The notes beneath the pieces are model-generated. The model was not told where the DNA came from. It saw nothing but the letters and a program-made list of their open reading frames with translations, and did no database searches. Of a stretch of 64,000 nucleotides of DNA, positions 7,957-16,047 are shown in pieces. Numbering within the stretch: position 1 is the stretch's first letter; each line of letters begins with the position of its first letter. The position numbers and the translations under genes are program-made. The stretch lies in NCBI GenBank assembly GCA_039808285.1, contig JBDHSQ010000005.1, positions 4,510 to 68,509 on the forward strand, read 5' to 3'. The stretch is from Albidovulum sp039808285 (GTDB lineage: Bacteria; Pseudomonadota; Alphaproteobacteria; Rhodobacterales; Rhodobacteraceae).

Positions 7957-9033
7957 ATGGCGTTCACGAAGGTTGCGGTTCTGGGGCTGGGCAAGGTCGG
8001 CCATCTGGCGGCGGAGCTTCTGGCGGAAGCCGGGTTCGAGGTGACCGGCGTCGATGCGCGCGCGGTCTCAGGCTGCCCCTTCCCGGTCAAGGTGGCCGAC
8101 CTCACCGGCGATCTGGACCCGGTTCTGAGGGGGCAGGAGGCGGTGCTGTCCTGCCTGCCCTATCACCTGAACAAGGGCGTGTCCTCGGCGGCGCACCGCC
8201 TCGGCATCCACTATTTCGACCTGACCGAGGACGTGCCGACCACCCGCCACATCCGCGAGCTTGCCGGGACGTCGAAAGGCATTATGGCGCCGCAATGCGG
8301 CCTTGCCCCCGGTTTCGTCGGCATCGTCGGCGCCCATCTGGCCGAGATGTTCGAGAAGGTCCGCTCGATCCGCCTGCGGGTGGGCGCCCTGCCGCAGAAC
8401 CCCACGGGGCTTCTCGGCTACGCCTTCAACTGGTCGCCCGAGGGCGTCGTCAACGAATACCTCAATGACTGCGAGGTGATCGAGGAGGGCGTGCACAAGA
8501 CCGTGTCGGCGATGGAATGGATCGAGACGATCTATATCGACGGCGTCCATCTGGAAGCCTTCACCACCTCGGGCGGGCTCGGCACGATGTGCGAGACCTA
8601 TGCCGGGAAGGTGGAGAACATCGACTACAAGACGATGCGCTACCCCGGCCACGTCCAGCTCATGAACTTCTTCTTCCACGAGCTGCTGATGCGCGAGAAC
8701 CGCGAGATGGCGGGCAAGATCCTGACCCACGCCAAGCCGCCGGTGGACGAGGACGTGGTCTATGTCCACGTCGCCGCCGAGGGCTGGACGGAAGGCCAGC
8801 TCAAGCGCAAGGAGTTCGTCCGTGCCTATTACCCGCTGGAAATCCGCGGTCGCCGGCGCACGGCGATCGCCTGGACCACCTCCGCCTCGGTCGTCGCGGT
8901 GATCGAGATGGTGCGGGCGGGCAAGCTGCCGCAGAAGGGATTCCTCAAGCAGGAGGAAATCCCGCTCACGCCCTATCTCGAAACCCGCACCGGCAACTAT
9001 TACAACGTGGGCCACCGGGGACGGAACGGCTGA
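7957..9033 (+). CDS. Saccharopine dehydrogenase-family oxidoreductase, lysine 6-dehydrogenase-like
   Basis: A 358-residue NAD(P)-dependent oxidoreductase. The N-terminal Rossmann motif is VLGLGKVG (residues 8-15). The saccharopine-dehydrogenase C-terminal domain shows GLAPGFVGIVGAHL, NWSPEGVVNEYL, LEAFTTSGGLGT and DYKTMRYPGH. The SPEG, LEAF-TSGG and YKT-RY-GH pattern and the short length resemble bacterial lysine 6-dehydrogenase, which converts lysine to piperidine-6-carboxylate. The product would be the substrate of the preceding amaB. Saccharopine dehydrogenase is the alternative, but no lysine-ketoglutarate reductase domain or gene is present. GGAGG precedes the ATG at 7957; an upstream in-frame ATG would add unconserved residues. 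Confidence 0.8.
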   Translation: MAFTKVAVLGLGKVGHLAAELLAEAGFEVTGVDARAVSGCPFPVKVADLTGDLDPVLRGQEAVLSCLPYHLNKGVSSAAHRLGIHYFDLTEDVPTTRHIRELAGTSKGIMAPQCGLAPGFVGIVGAHLAEMFEKVRSIRLRVGALPQNPTGLLGYAFNWSPEGVVNEYLNDCEVIEEGVHKTVSAMEWIETIYIDGVHLEAFTTSGGLGTMCETYAGKVENIDYKTMRYPGHVQLMNFFFHELLMRENREMAGKILTHAKPPVDEDVVYVHVAAEGWTEGQLKRKEFVRAYYPLEIRGRRRTAIAWTTSASVVAVIEMVRAGKLPQKGFLKQEEIPLTPYLETRTGNYYNVGHRGRNG

Positions 9034-9093
9034 CACCGTTCCACGGCCCGGCGGGGTGCGGCGCGATGGTTCCGCCCGCTCCCGGCCGCGACC

Positions 9094-9110
9094 GGACAAC
9101 GTCCTTTTTT
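9094..9110 (+). terminator. Weak terminator-like hairpin with T6
   Basis: A short GGAC/GTCC stem is followed directly by six T residues, about 60 bases past the stop of the lysine 6-dehydrogenase-like gene. The stem is only four base pairs, so the call is weak. Nothing else is recognised in the 159-base space before cysK. Confidence 0.35.
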
Positions 9111-9192
9111 GCCGGTGTCGTGTTTCGGGGCGTGTCTGGCACCCGATTCGGGTCCATATCTGACAGGAAGGCAACCGGCGCGAGGAACGGAT

Positions 9193-10269
9193 ATGGTGAA
9201 CGCGATCAGGACGACAGCGGGCCGCGGGCGGCTCTTCGACAGCGTGCTCGACACGATCGGCGACACACCGGCCATCCGGATCAACAACCTCGGTCCCGAC
9301 CACGTGACGCTTTACGTCAAGGCCGAGGCCTTCAACCCCGGCGCCTCGGTGAAGGACCGCCTGGCGGTGAACATCATCGAGGCGGCCGAGCGCGAGGGGC
9401 GGCTGAAGCCCGGGCAGACCGTGGTCGAGGCGACGTCGGGAAATACCGGCATCGGGCTTGCGATGGTCTGCGCCCAGAAGGGCTATCCCCTGGTCGTGAC
9501 GATGGCGGAAAGCTTCTCGGTCGAGCGGCGCAGGCTGATGCGGATGCTCGGCGCGAAGGTCGTGCTGACGCCCAAGGCGGAAAAGGGCGTGGGCATGTAC
9601 CGGAAAGCCGTCGAGCTGGCCGAGAAGCACGGCTGGTTCCTCGCCCACCAGTTCGAGACGAAGGACAATGCCGACATCCACGAATCGACGACCGCGCAGG
9701 AAATCCTTGGCGATTTCGCCGGCCGGCGGCTTGACGTGATCGTCTCCGGCTACGGCACGGGCGGGACGGTGACGGGCATCGGACGGATGATGCGCAAGGA
9801 GCGGCCCGAGGTGCGCATCATCCTTTCCGAACCTGCGAATGCCGCGCTTGTCTCCAGCGGCATTCCCCAGGAACGCGGCACCGACGAATCGCCGGCCGTC
9901 AGCCACCCCGCCTTCCAGCCGCACCCGATCCAGGGCTGGACGCCGGACTTCATTCCAGCCGTGTTGCAGGAAGCTCTCGATCGGCGCTTCTACGACGGTC
10001 TGGTCCCGGTCGCTGGCCCGGACGCGATCCACTGGTCGCGGCAACTGGCACAGAAGGAGGGCATCTTCACCGGCATCTCCGGCGGCGCCACCTTCGCGGC
10101 CGCGCTCAGGGAAGCCGAGAAGGCCGACGCAGGTTCGGTGATCCTGGCGATGCTGCCCGACACCGGCGAACGCTACCTGTCCACGCCGCTGTTCGAGGGG
10201 ATCGCCGAGGAGATGGACGGCGACGAACGCGCCCTGTCGCTGTCCACCCCCGGCTACCAGATGGGCTGA
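9193..10269 (+). CDS. cysK: Cysteine synthase A (O-acetylserine sulfhydrylase)
   Basis: A 358-residue PLP enzyme that makes cysteine from O-acetylserine and sulfide. The PLP lysine is Lys54 in NPGASVKDR. The substrate loop is TSGNTG (81-86), and the phosphate-binding glycine-rich loop is GYGTGGTVTG. The length is slightly above that of typical CysK (about 310-325) because of N- and C-terminal tails. The ATG at 9193 has GAGGA upstream and is followed by the conserved N-terminus; an earlier in-frame ATG would add 28 unrelated residues. It probably stands apart from the lysine genes. CysM is the alternative. Confidence 0.9.
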   Translation: MVNAIRTTAGRGRLFDSVLDTIGDTPAIRINNLGPDHVTLYVKAEAFNPGASVKDRLAVNIIEAAEREGRLKPGQTVVEATSGNTGIGLAMVCAQKGYPLVVTMAESFSVERRRLMRMLGAKVVLTPKAEKGVGMYRKAVELAEKHGWFLAHQFETKDNADIHESTTAQEILGDFAGRRLDVIVSGYGTGGTVTGIGRMMRKERPEVRIILSEPANAALVSSGIPQERGTDESPAVSHPAFQPHPIQGWTPDFIPAVLQEALDRRFYDGLVPVAGPDAIHWSRQLAQKEGIFTGISGGATFAAALREAEKADAGSVILAMLPDTGERYLSTPLFEGIAEEMDGDERALSLSTPGYQMG

Positions 10270-10292
10270 ACGCCCGCTGCGGGACGGGCCGG

Positions 10293-10976
10293 TCAGCCGC
10301 GAAGGACGTCTGACCGCCCGCCGCGCACAAACCCGTTTTCGTCGAAGTGCCGCGGAAAGAAGGCCGCGGCACAGGTGAAGGCCGTCCGCATCGCCTCCGC
10401 CGCGTCGTAGGGATCGGTCATCGTCATCATGTCGAGCCAGACGCCTTCGGTGGTGATCCTGAGCACCCGGGCGATCCGCACCGGATCGCCGCCGCCGCTA
10501 TCCGCGGCCACGAGTTGCGCGCAGATGTCCTCGACCCTGCGCGTATAGTCGTCGTCGTTCGAACCGCAAAGCGCCTGATACATCGGCCGGCACTGCGCCT
10601 CACCCCAGAAGGCGCACCAGGCCGAGAGCCGCGCCTTGGTGCATATCCTCGGGTCGAAGTCGGCCCGAAGCACGGCGTCGAGCTGTTCGGCCGGCGATGG
10701 GCCGGCGGCGGCGAGGGCGGAGGTCCAGTTCTGCCGGTATTCCTCCGCCAGATACTGAAGCGTCTCGGTCAGAAGCCTTTCCTTCGTCTCGAAGTGGAAA
10801 TTGACCAGCCCGTGCGAAATTCCCGCCTGCCGCGCGACGTCGGTCAGCGTCGTGCGCGCATATCCCTGGGCGGCGATCGTGTCGATGGTCGCCTCGATCA
10901 GTTGCTGGCGCCGCGCCGCGCGGCTTTGCTTGCGCGGAGACGCGTCAGGCTTGGCGATGTCGCCGTTGTCATCCAT
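10293..10976 (-). CDS. TetR-family repressor, BetI-like
   Basis: A 227-residue TetR regulator. The helix-turn-helix is in TTLTDVARQAGISHGLVNFHF (about residues 49-69), followed by the ETKERLL linker and a C-terminal domain like that of BetI. BetI represses choline and betaine genes and responds to choline. Here the gene is divergent from the aminotransferase-oxygenase-transporter operon, so it most likely represses that operon. The ligand may be a related quaternary or methylated compound. The start is placed at MDDNGD; longer in-frame readings run back through the putative operator region and lack conserved sequence. Confidence 0.87.
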   Translation of the reverse strand: MDDNGDIAKPDASPRKQSRAARRQQLIEATIDTIAAQGYARTTLTDVARQAGISHGLVNFHFETKERLLTETLQYLAEEYRQNWTSALAAAGPSPAEQLDAVLRADFDPRICTKARLSAWCAFWGEAQCRPMYQALCGSNDDDYTRRVEDICAQLVAADSGGGDPVRIARVLRITTEGVWLDMMTMTDPYDAAEAMRTAFTCAAAFFPRHFDENGFVRGGRSDVLRG

Positions 10977-11058
10977 GACCGTTGTCGTTCCGAAAGGCGC
11001 CCGATCGCAGAACAGATAGACCATTGCCGTCCCGGTGCAAGCCGGACGTGATATCTGG

Positions 11059-11110
11059 GTCAATTTCATTGACAGCGCAGTCAGAATATGGATGAATGAT
11101 CGTACATTCA
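11059..11110. promoter_or_regulatory. Candidate operator region with two dyads
   Basis: Between the divergent BetI-like gene and the aminotransferase lie GTCAAT-TTC-ATTGAC (11059-11073) and TGAATG-ATCGTA-CATTCA (11093-11110). Both have perfect 6-base arms. The ATTGA/TCAAT half-sites recall elements of known BetI boxes, although the arrangement differs. The surroundings are less GC-rich than the neighbouring genes. I infer a repressor binding region overlapping the operon promoter. Confidence 0.45.
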
Positions 11111-11160
11111 ACGAGGCGGCGCCCGAAACGAGGCCCCGCCCGCATCCGACAGGTCACATC

Positions 11161-12510
11161 ATGCGCCCGCCTCCAGGCCGGGATCTCGGCAAGTCCAACG
11201 CCCAGTTCGCGCGGGCGTCCCAACGCCTTCCGCTCGGCGTTTCCTCCACCTTCCGCTACTGGGGCGACGACCGGACGATCTACGTCGACCACGGCAAGGG
11301 CGGCCGGCTCTGGGACATCGACGGCAATGCCTATGTCGACTACCGGCTCGGCTACGGGCCCGCGATCCTCGGCTATGCCGACGACCGGGTGGACGCGGCG
11401 GCCCGGCGGGGCATGGAGGTGGGCGGCGTCTTCGCGCTTTCGACCGAACGGGAATTGGCCGTCGCCGACCGGATCGCCGCGATGGTTCCCGCCGCCGAGA
11501 TGGTGCGGTTCTCGAACTCCGGCACCGAGGCGGTGATGGCTGCGCTGCGCCTTGCCCGCGCCCATACCGGCCGCGACAGCTACCTTCTGGTGGAGGGCGG
11601 CTACCACGGGCTTTTCGACGCCGCGATGTGGATGGCCAATGTCGAGGGCTGGGACCGCAACTCCAACCGCGACCCGGAAGTGATCTCCTATTCCCGCGGC
11701 ATCCCGCAGGAGCTGAAGACACTCGCCCATCTGGTGCCGATGAACGACCTGCAACGGCTCGAGGACACGTTCCGCCGCTACGGCGACACGATGGCGGCGA
11801 TGCTGATCGAGCCGATCCAGGGCAACTGCTGCGGCATCACCGCCTCGGCCGACTACGTGCGGCTCGCCCGCGCGCTCTGCGACCGCCACGGCGTCCTGCT
11901 GATCATCGACGAGGTGAAGACCGGCTTCCGTGTGGCGAAGGGCGGGGTGCAGTCGCTCTACGGCGTGGCGCCCGACATCTGCACCTTCGCCAAGGCGGTG
12001 GCGAACGGCTACCCGATCGCCGTCGTCGCCGGGCGGAGGGAGGTGATGCGGACGTTCCGTTATGGCGGCGCGGCGCATGGCGGCACCTACACCGCCCATG
12101 CCGTCAGCCTCGCCGCCGCCGAGGAATGCCTGCGCATCCTCGACGAGACGCCGGCGCTGGAGACGATCGCTGGCTATGGCGAGGCGCTGAAGGCCGGCAT
12201 CTCCACCATCCTCGGCCGCCGCGGCATCGCCCATTCCTACGCCGGGCATCCGTCGATGTTCGGGCTCTTCTTCGCCGAACGGGCGCCCGACAACTACCGC
12301 GACTGGAAGACCTCGGACTATTCCTTCTATGACCGGATGGCGCTTTTCCTGCACGACCTCGGCGTGATCTGCGAGCCCGACTCGCGCGAACCCTGGTTCA
12401 TCTGCGAGGCGCACGGCACCGACGACGCCTGCCTTGCCGAGACGCTGGCGGCGGTGGAGACGGCGGTGGACCTGACGCTCGAGCATTTCGAGGCGGAGAA
12501 GCGCGCATGA
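11161..12510 (+). CDS. Class III aminotransferase (glutamate-1-semialdehyde aminomutase-like)
   Basis: A 449-residue fold-type I PLP enzyme of the glutamate-1-semialdehyde-aminomutase-like branch. Key features are SNSGTEAVMAALRLAR near residue 120, IIDEVKTGFR with the PLP-pyridine Asp250, and the Schiff-base Lys278 in CTFAKAVANGYP. It is not the haem-pathway HemL. It leads a catabolic-looking operon with Rieske oxygenases and a transporter, so it probably removes an amino group from the imported compound or its product. Two in-frame ATGs lie upstream, but they sit in the operator-like region; the ATG at 11161 leaves the conserved KSNAQFARASQRLPLG at the N-terminus. The substrate is unknown. 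Confidence 0.85.
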   Translation: MRPPPGRDLGKSNAQFARASQRLPLGVSSTFRYWGDDRTIYVDHGKGGRLWDIDGNAYVDYRLGYGPAILGYADDRVDAAARRGMEVGGVFALSTERELAVADRIAAMVPAAEMVRFSNSGTEAVMAALRLARAHTGRDSYLLVEGGYHGLFDAAMWMANVEGWDRNSNRDPEVISYSRGIPQELKTLAHLVPMNDLQRLEDTFRRYGDTMAAMLIEPIQGNCCGITASADYVRLARALCDRHGVLLIIDEVKTGFRVAKGGVQSLYGVAPDICTFAKAVANGYPIAVVAGRREVMRTFRYGGAAHGGTYTAHAVSLAAAEECLRILDETPALETIAGYGEALKAGISTILGRRGIAHSYAGHPSMFGLFFAERAPDNYRDWKTSDYSFYDRMALFLHDLGVICEPDSREPWFICEAHGTDDACLAETLAAVETAVDLTLEHFEAEKRA

Positions 12511-13631
12511 CCGGGCCCGCCTCGCCGCTGCTTGACCATTGTCCCGAGACGCTGCCGGCCTCGTCCTACCACGATCCGGACTGGTTCGCGCGGGAGGAGC
12601 GGGCGATCTGGCGGCGGAACTGGGTGCATGTCGGCCGGAAGGACGATCTGCCCTGCGGCACGATGCGCCGCATCGAGGTGGCCGGGCAGAACCTGATCCT
12701 CTGCCGCGACCGTGACGGCCGCGTCACCGCCTTCCACAACACCTGCCGCCACCGCGGCGCCGAGCTTTGCCCGGTGGACGAGAAACCGCTGGGCCGGCTG
12801 ATCACCTGCCCCTATCACAACTGGGCCTATGACACCTCCGGCCGGCTTGTCTCCACCGCCTTCGCCACGCCGACGGCGGATTTCGTCAAGGCCGATCACG
12901 GGCTCTTCCCGGTCCATGTCCGCGACTGGAACGGCTTTCTCTTTGTCTGCCTTGCCGATCAAGCGCCGGAGCTTCGCCCCGACCTTGGGCTCGGCGCCCT
13001 CGACAACTGGCCGATGGCAGGGCTGCGCACCGGGCACCGGCTGGTCAGGGAGCTCGACTGCAACTGGAAGATATTCTGGGAAAACTACAACGAATGCCTG
13101 CACTGCCCCGGCATTCATCCCGAACTGTGCGACATGGTGCCGGTCTACCGGCAGGGTGTGATGGCCGCGAACGAGGCCCCCGGCTGGACGGCGGACGCGC
13201 CCGCGCGCCCCGTGCTGAAGGAGGGCGCGCGGAGCTGGACACTGACCGGCGCCCCCTGCGGGCCGGAATTTCCCGACCTGACGGAGCAGGAACGCGGCCG
13301 CGGCTTCACCTTCGTCACCCTCTACCCCACGATGTTCGTCGTGGCGCATGTCGACTATGTCCGCGCGGTCACGGTCACGGCCCTTGGCCCGGAACGCACG
13401 CGGCTCACGGCGGAGTGGCTCTTTTCCGGCGAGACTCTCGCCCAGCCCGGCTTCGATGCCGCCGAGGTCGCGCGGTTCGCGACGGTTGTCCTCGACCAGG
13501 ACGGGGCGGCCTGCGAGACGAACCAGCGCGGGCTGAAATCCGAACGCTTCGCCCGCGGCCGGCTGATGCCGCAGGAATTCGACATCCTGAGGTTCCACGA
13601 CTGGGTACGGGACCAGATGGGCCCCGCCTGA
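12507..13631 (+). CDS. Rieske non-haem iron oxygenase A (betaine-demethylase-like)
   Basis: A 374-residue alpha subunit of a Rieske oxygenase, starting in a 4-base overlap with the aminotransferase stop. The [2Fe-2S] ligands are Cys80 and His82 (NTCRHRGA) and Cys101 and His104 (CPYHNW). The mononuclear iron site is in NWKIFWENYNECLHCPGIHPEL, with His199 and His204. The C-terminal DGAACETNQRGLKS pattern is typical of the GbcA/CntA group, which oxidatively demethylates or cleaves glycine betaine, stachydrine or carnitine. I infer N-dealkylation of a quaternary amine. It needs electrons from a reductase that is not encoded in this operon. Confidence 0.88.
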   Translation: MTGPASPLLDHCPETLPASSYHDPDWFAREERAIWRRNWVHVGRKDDLPCGTMRRIEVAGQNLILCRDRDGRVTAFHNTCRHRGAELCPVDEKPLGRLITCPYHNWAYDTSGRLVSTAFATPTADFVKADHGLFPVHVRDWNGFLFVCLADQAPELRPDLGLGALDNWPMAGLRTGHRLVRELDCNWKIFWENYNECLHCPGIHPELCDMVPVYRQGVMAANEAPGWTADAPARPVLKEGARSWTLTGAPCGPEFPDLTEQERGRGFTFVTLYPTMFVVAHVDYVRAVTVTALGPERTRLTAEWLFSGETLAQPGFDAAEVARFATVVLDQDGAACETNQRGLKSERFARGRLMPQEFDILRFHDWVRDQMGPA

Positions 13632-13641
13632 GGAGATGAGA

Positions 13642-14859
13642 ATGACCGCCACGGGAAAACCGATTCCGGTGCCGAACGGCTGGGACCGCCGGGGCTTGCC
13701 CGGCTGGACCTACCATTCCAGGGCGCTGTTCGAGCTTGAGCGGCGCGAGGTCTTCCTCAACCACTGGCAGGTCGCGGGCCATGTCTGCGACATCCCGGCG
13801 CCGGGCGACTGGCTGACTTTCGACCTTCTGGGCGAACGCGCCCTGATCATCCGCGGCCGCGACGGCTTGGTGCGCGCCTTCCACAACCTTTGCCGCCATC
13901 GTGGCGCGCAGGTCGTCGATGGCGCGGCGGGCCACTGCAAATCCGCGCTGGTCTGTCCGTTCCACGGCTGGGTCTACAACCTCGACGGCAGCCTCAGAGG
14001 TGCCGCGCGGCCCGAAAGCTTCGGCGACATGGATCGGGACGCCTTCGGGCTGAAACCCGTGGAGATGGAAATCTGGCATGGCTTCCTGTTCCTGCGGTTC
14101 CTGGCCGGGCCACAGCCCCCGGTCGCGGACCTCATGCAGCCGTTCGAAGCCGACTTCGCCGCCTACCGCGCCGCCGACCTCCTGCCCGGCGACGTCGGCG
14201 GATGGAGCGCGACGACACTTCCGGTCAACTGGAAATCCGTCCGCGACGTCGACAACGAAGGCTATCACGTCGCGATGGCCCATCCCGCGTTGCAGGATCT
14301 CTACGGACGGGCCTATCGGGACATAGTCTATCCTGGCGGAATCTCGCATTCCCACGGGGAATTCGGCGCAACCGGCGGGCGGCTCTGGTCGGTTCGCAAC
14401 TATCTGAAGCTCAGCCCCCGGCCGGTCCATCTGCCGCCACGGCTGCGCCAGTCCTGGACCTACTACGGGCTTTTCCCCAATACCGTCTTCGCGTTCACCC
14501 CCGAAGGCGCGCAGTTCTACCACGACATTCCGCGCGCCAAGGACGAGACGCGCGTGGACGGGCGGCTCTACCGGTATCCGCACGAGACGCGCGCCGCGCG
14601 CGCGGCGCGCTATCTCGCCACCAGGATCGACAGGGCGACCTCGGCCGAAGACCAGCAGCTTTCGATCTGGTCGAACGAATCGATGAAGTCGACCGCGTTC
14701 GACGATTTCCACCTGTCCGATCTGGAATACGGGGTGCGCGCGCACCACGACGAAATCCGCCGCCTGCTTCCGGTCACGCGGCTGGACGACGCCCCGGACG
14801 AAGACCGCATCGACTTGCTGAACGAAGATTTGCGTAGCGCCGGCGCAAATCTCGCCTAA
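13642..14859 (+). CDS. Rieske non-haem iron oxygenase B
   Basis: A 405-residue Rieske oxygenase clearly different from its neighbour. The cluster ligands are Cys84/His86 (NLCRHRGA) and Cys105/His108 (CPFHGW). The iron site is in NWKSVRDVDNEGYHVAMAHPAL, with His209 and His214. AGGAG at 13631-13635 sits six bases before the ATG at 13642, so that start is preferred over the ATG at 13636. Two alpha-type oxygenases in tandem suggest two sequential oxidative steps, for example successive demethylations, not two subunits of one enzyme. The substrate is unknown. Confidence 0.87.
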   Translation: MTATGKPIPVPNGWDRRGLPGWTYHSRALFELERREVFLNHWQVAGHVCDIPAPGDWLTFDLLGERALIIRGRDGLVRAFHNLCRHRGAQVVDGAAGHCKSALVCPFHGWVYNLDGSLRGAARPESFGDMDRDAFGLKPVEMEIWHGFLFLRFLAGPQPPVADLMQPFEADFAAYRAADLLPGDVGGWSATTLPVNWKSVRDVDNEGYHVAMAHPALQDLYGRAYRDIVYPGGISHSHGEFGATGGRLWSVRNYLKLSPRPVHLPPRLRQSWTYYGLFPNTVFAFTPEGAQFYHDIPRAKDETRVDGRLYRYPHETRAARAARYLATRIDRATSAEDQQLSIWSNESMKSTAFDDFHLSDLEYGVRAHHDEIRRLLPVTRLDDAPDEDRIDLLNEDLRSAGANLA

Positions 14860-14897
14860 GCTTCACGAAAAAGGCGCAGACCAACGGGAGACAACCG

Positions 14898-16001
14898 ATG
14901 ACCACACTCACGCGCAGAACCGCCCTCACCGCGCTTGGAGGCGCACTCGCCCTGCCCTATGTCCGGCCTTCCTGGGCGCAGGCGGGCACGGTGAACGTCT
15001 ACAACTGGGCGGACTACATCGGCGAGACGACGATCGCCGACTTCGAGGCGCAGACCGGAATCGGGGTCGTCTACGACACCTATTCCTCGGCCGAGGAGAT
15101 GCAGGCGAAGATGCTCGCGGGCTCCACCGGTTACGATGTGGTGGACCACGCGGGCATCGACATGCCCCGCGTGATCGCGGCGGGCATCTACGAAAAGCTC
15201 GACAAGTCGCTCCTTCCCAACTGGAAGAATCTCGATCCCGAAATCCTGAGGATCCTGTCGGGCTGGGACGAGGGCAACAATTACGGGATGCCCTACATGT
15301 GGGGTTCGGTCGGCCTTGCGTTCAACGTCGACATGGTCAAGGAACGCATCCCCGACGCCGACCTGACCTCGATGGACATCATCTTCAAGCCCGAGAACGC
15401 GGCCAAGCTTGCCGATTGCGGCATCTCGATCCTCGACAGCCCGACCGACATCATGCTGATGGTGCTGAAGTATCTGGGGCTCGACGGCGACACGACCAAT
15501 GTCGAGGACTACCAGAAAGTCGTCGAGGCGTTCAAACCGATCCGCCAGTACATCCGCACCTTCGACAACACCAACTATCTGAACGCCATTCCGAATGGCG
15601 AGCTTTGCGTCATCAACAGTTGGTCGGGCGACTATGCGACCGCCGCGGGGCGCGCCGCCGAGGCGGGAATCGAGATGAATCTGGCCTATTACGTGCCGAA
15701 GACGGGGGCGCCAGCCTGGGTGGACTGCATGTGCATCACCGCCGACGCGCCCAACCGCGACAACGCCTACAAGTTCATGGATTTCATGATGCAGCCCGAG
15801 GTCGCCGCCGGCTGCACCAACTTCACCTACTACGCCAATGCCAACGTGCCGGCGCGCGAATTCATCCTCAAGGAAATCCTCGACGACCCCGCGGTCTACC
15901 CCGACGCCGAGACGGTCGGCCGGATGTGGGCGCCGAAGCCCTTCAGCGAGGAGCAGGACCGGGCGATGACCCGCGCCTGGCAGGAGATCAAGTCGGGCTG
16001 A
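14898..16001 (+). CDS. Periplasmic substrate-binding protein, PotF/PotD family
   Basis: A 367-residue extracellular solute-binding protein. The N-terminus has paired arginines (LTRRTALTALGG) and a hydrophobic stretch ending near SWAQA, consistent with a Tat- or Sec-type signal peptide. The mature protein begins TVNVYNWADYIGETT, the hallmark of putrescine/spermidine-binding proteins. The window MPYMWGSVGLAFN is also typical. Known relatives bind polyamines, but some bind other cationic compounds. Its place between the Rieske oxygenases and the transporter genes makes the operon substrate its probable ligand. Confidence 0.9.
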   Translation: MTTLTRRTALTALGGALALPYVRPSWAQAGTVNVYNWADYIGETTIADFEAQTGIGVVYDTYSSAEEMQAKMLAGSTGYDVVDHAGIDMPRVIAAGIYEKLDKSLLPNWKNLDPEILRILSGWDEGNNYGMPYMWGSVGLAFNVDMVKERIPDADLTSMDIIFKPENAAKLADCGISILDSPTDIMLMVLKYLGLDGDTTNVEDYQKVVEAFKPIRQYIRTFDNTNYLNAIPNGELCVINSWSGDYATAAGRAAEAGIEMNLAYYVPKTGAPAWVDCMCITADAPNRDNAYKFMDFMMQPEVAAGCTNFTYYANANVPAREFILKEILDDPAVYPDAETVGRMWAPKPFSEEQDRAMTRAWQEIKSG

Positions 16002-16047
16002 ACCGGCGCTTTCCGTTTCCGGCCACCCCTCAGACGGAGAGACCGCC

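Noticed and set aside
12507..13631. Could the first Rieske protein be an aromatic-ring dioxygenase with a missing beta subunit?
   Set aside because: No small beta subunit gene is nearby, and the C-terminal pattern fits the homomeric betaine-demethylase type better.
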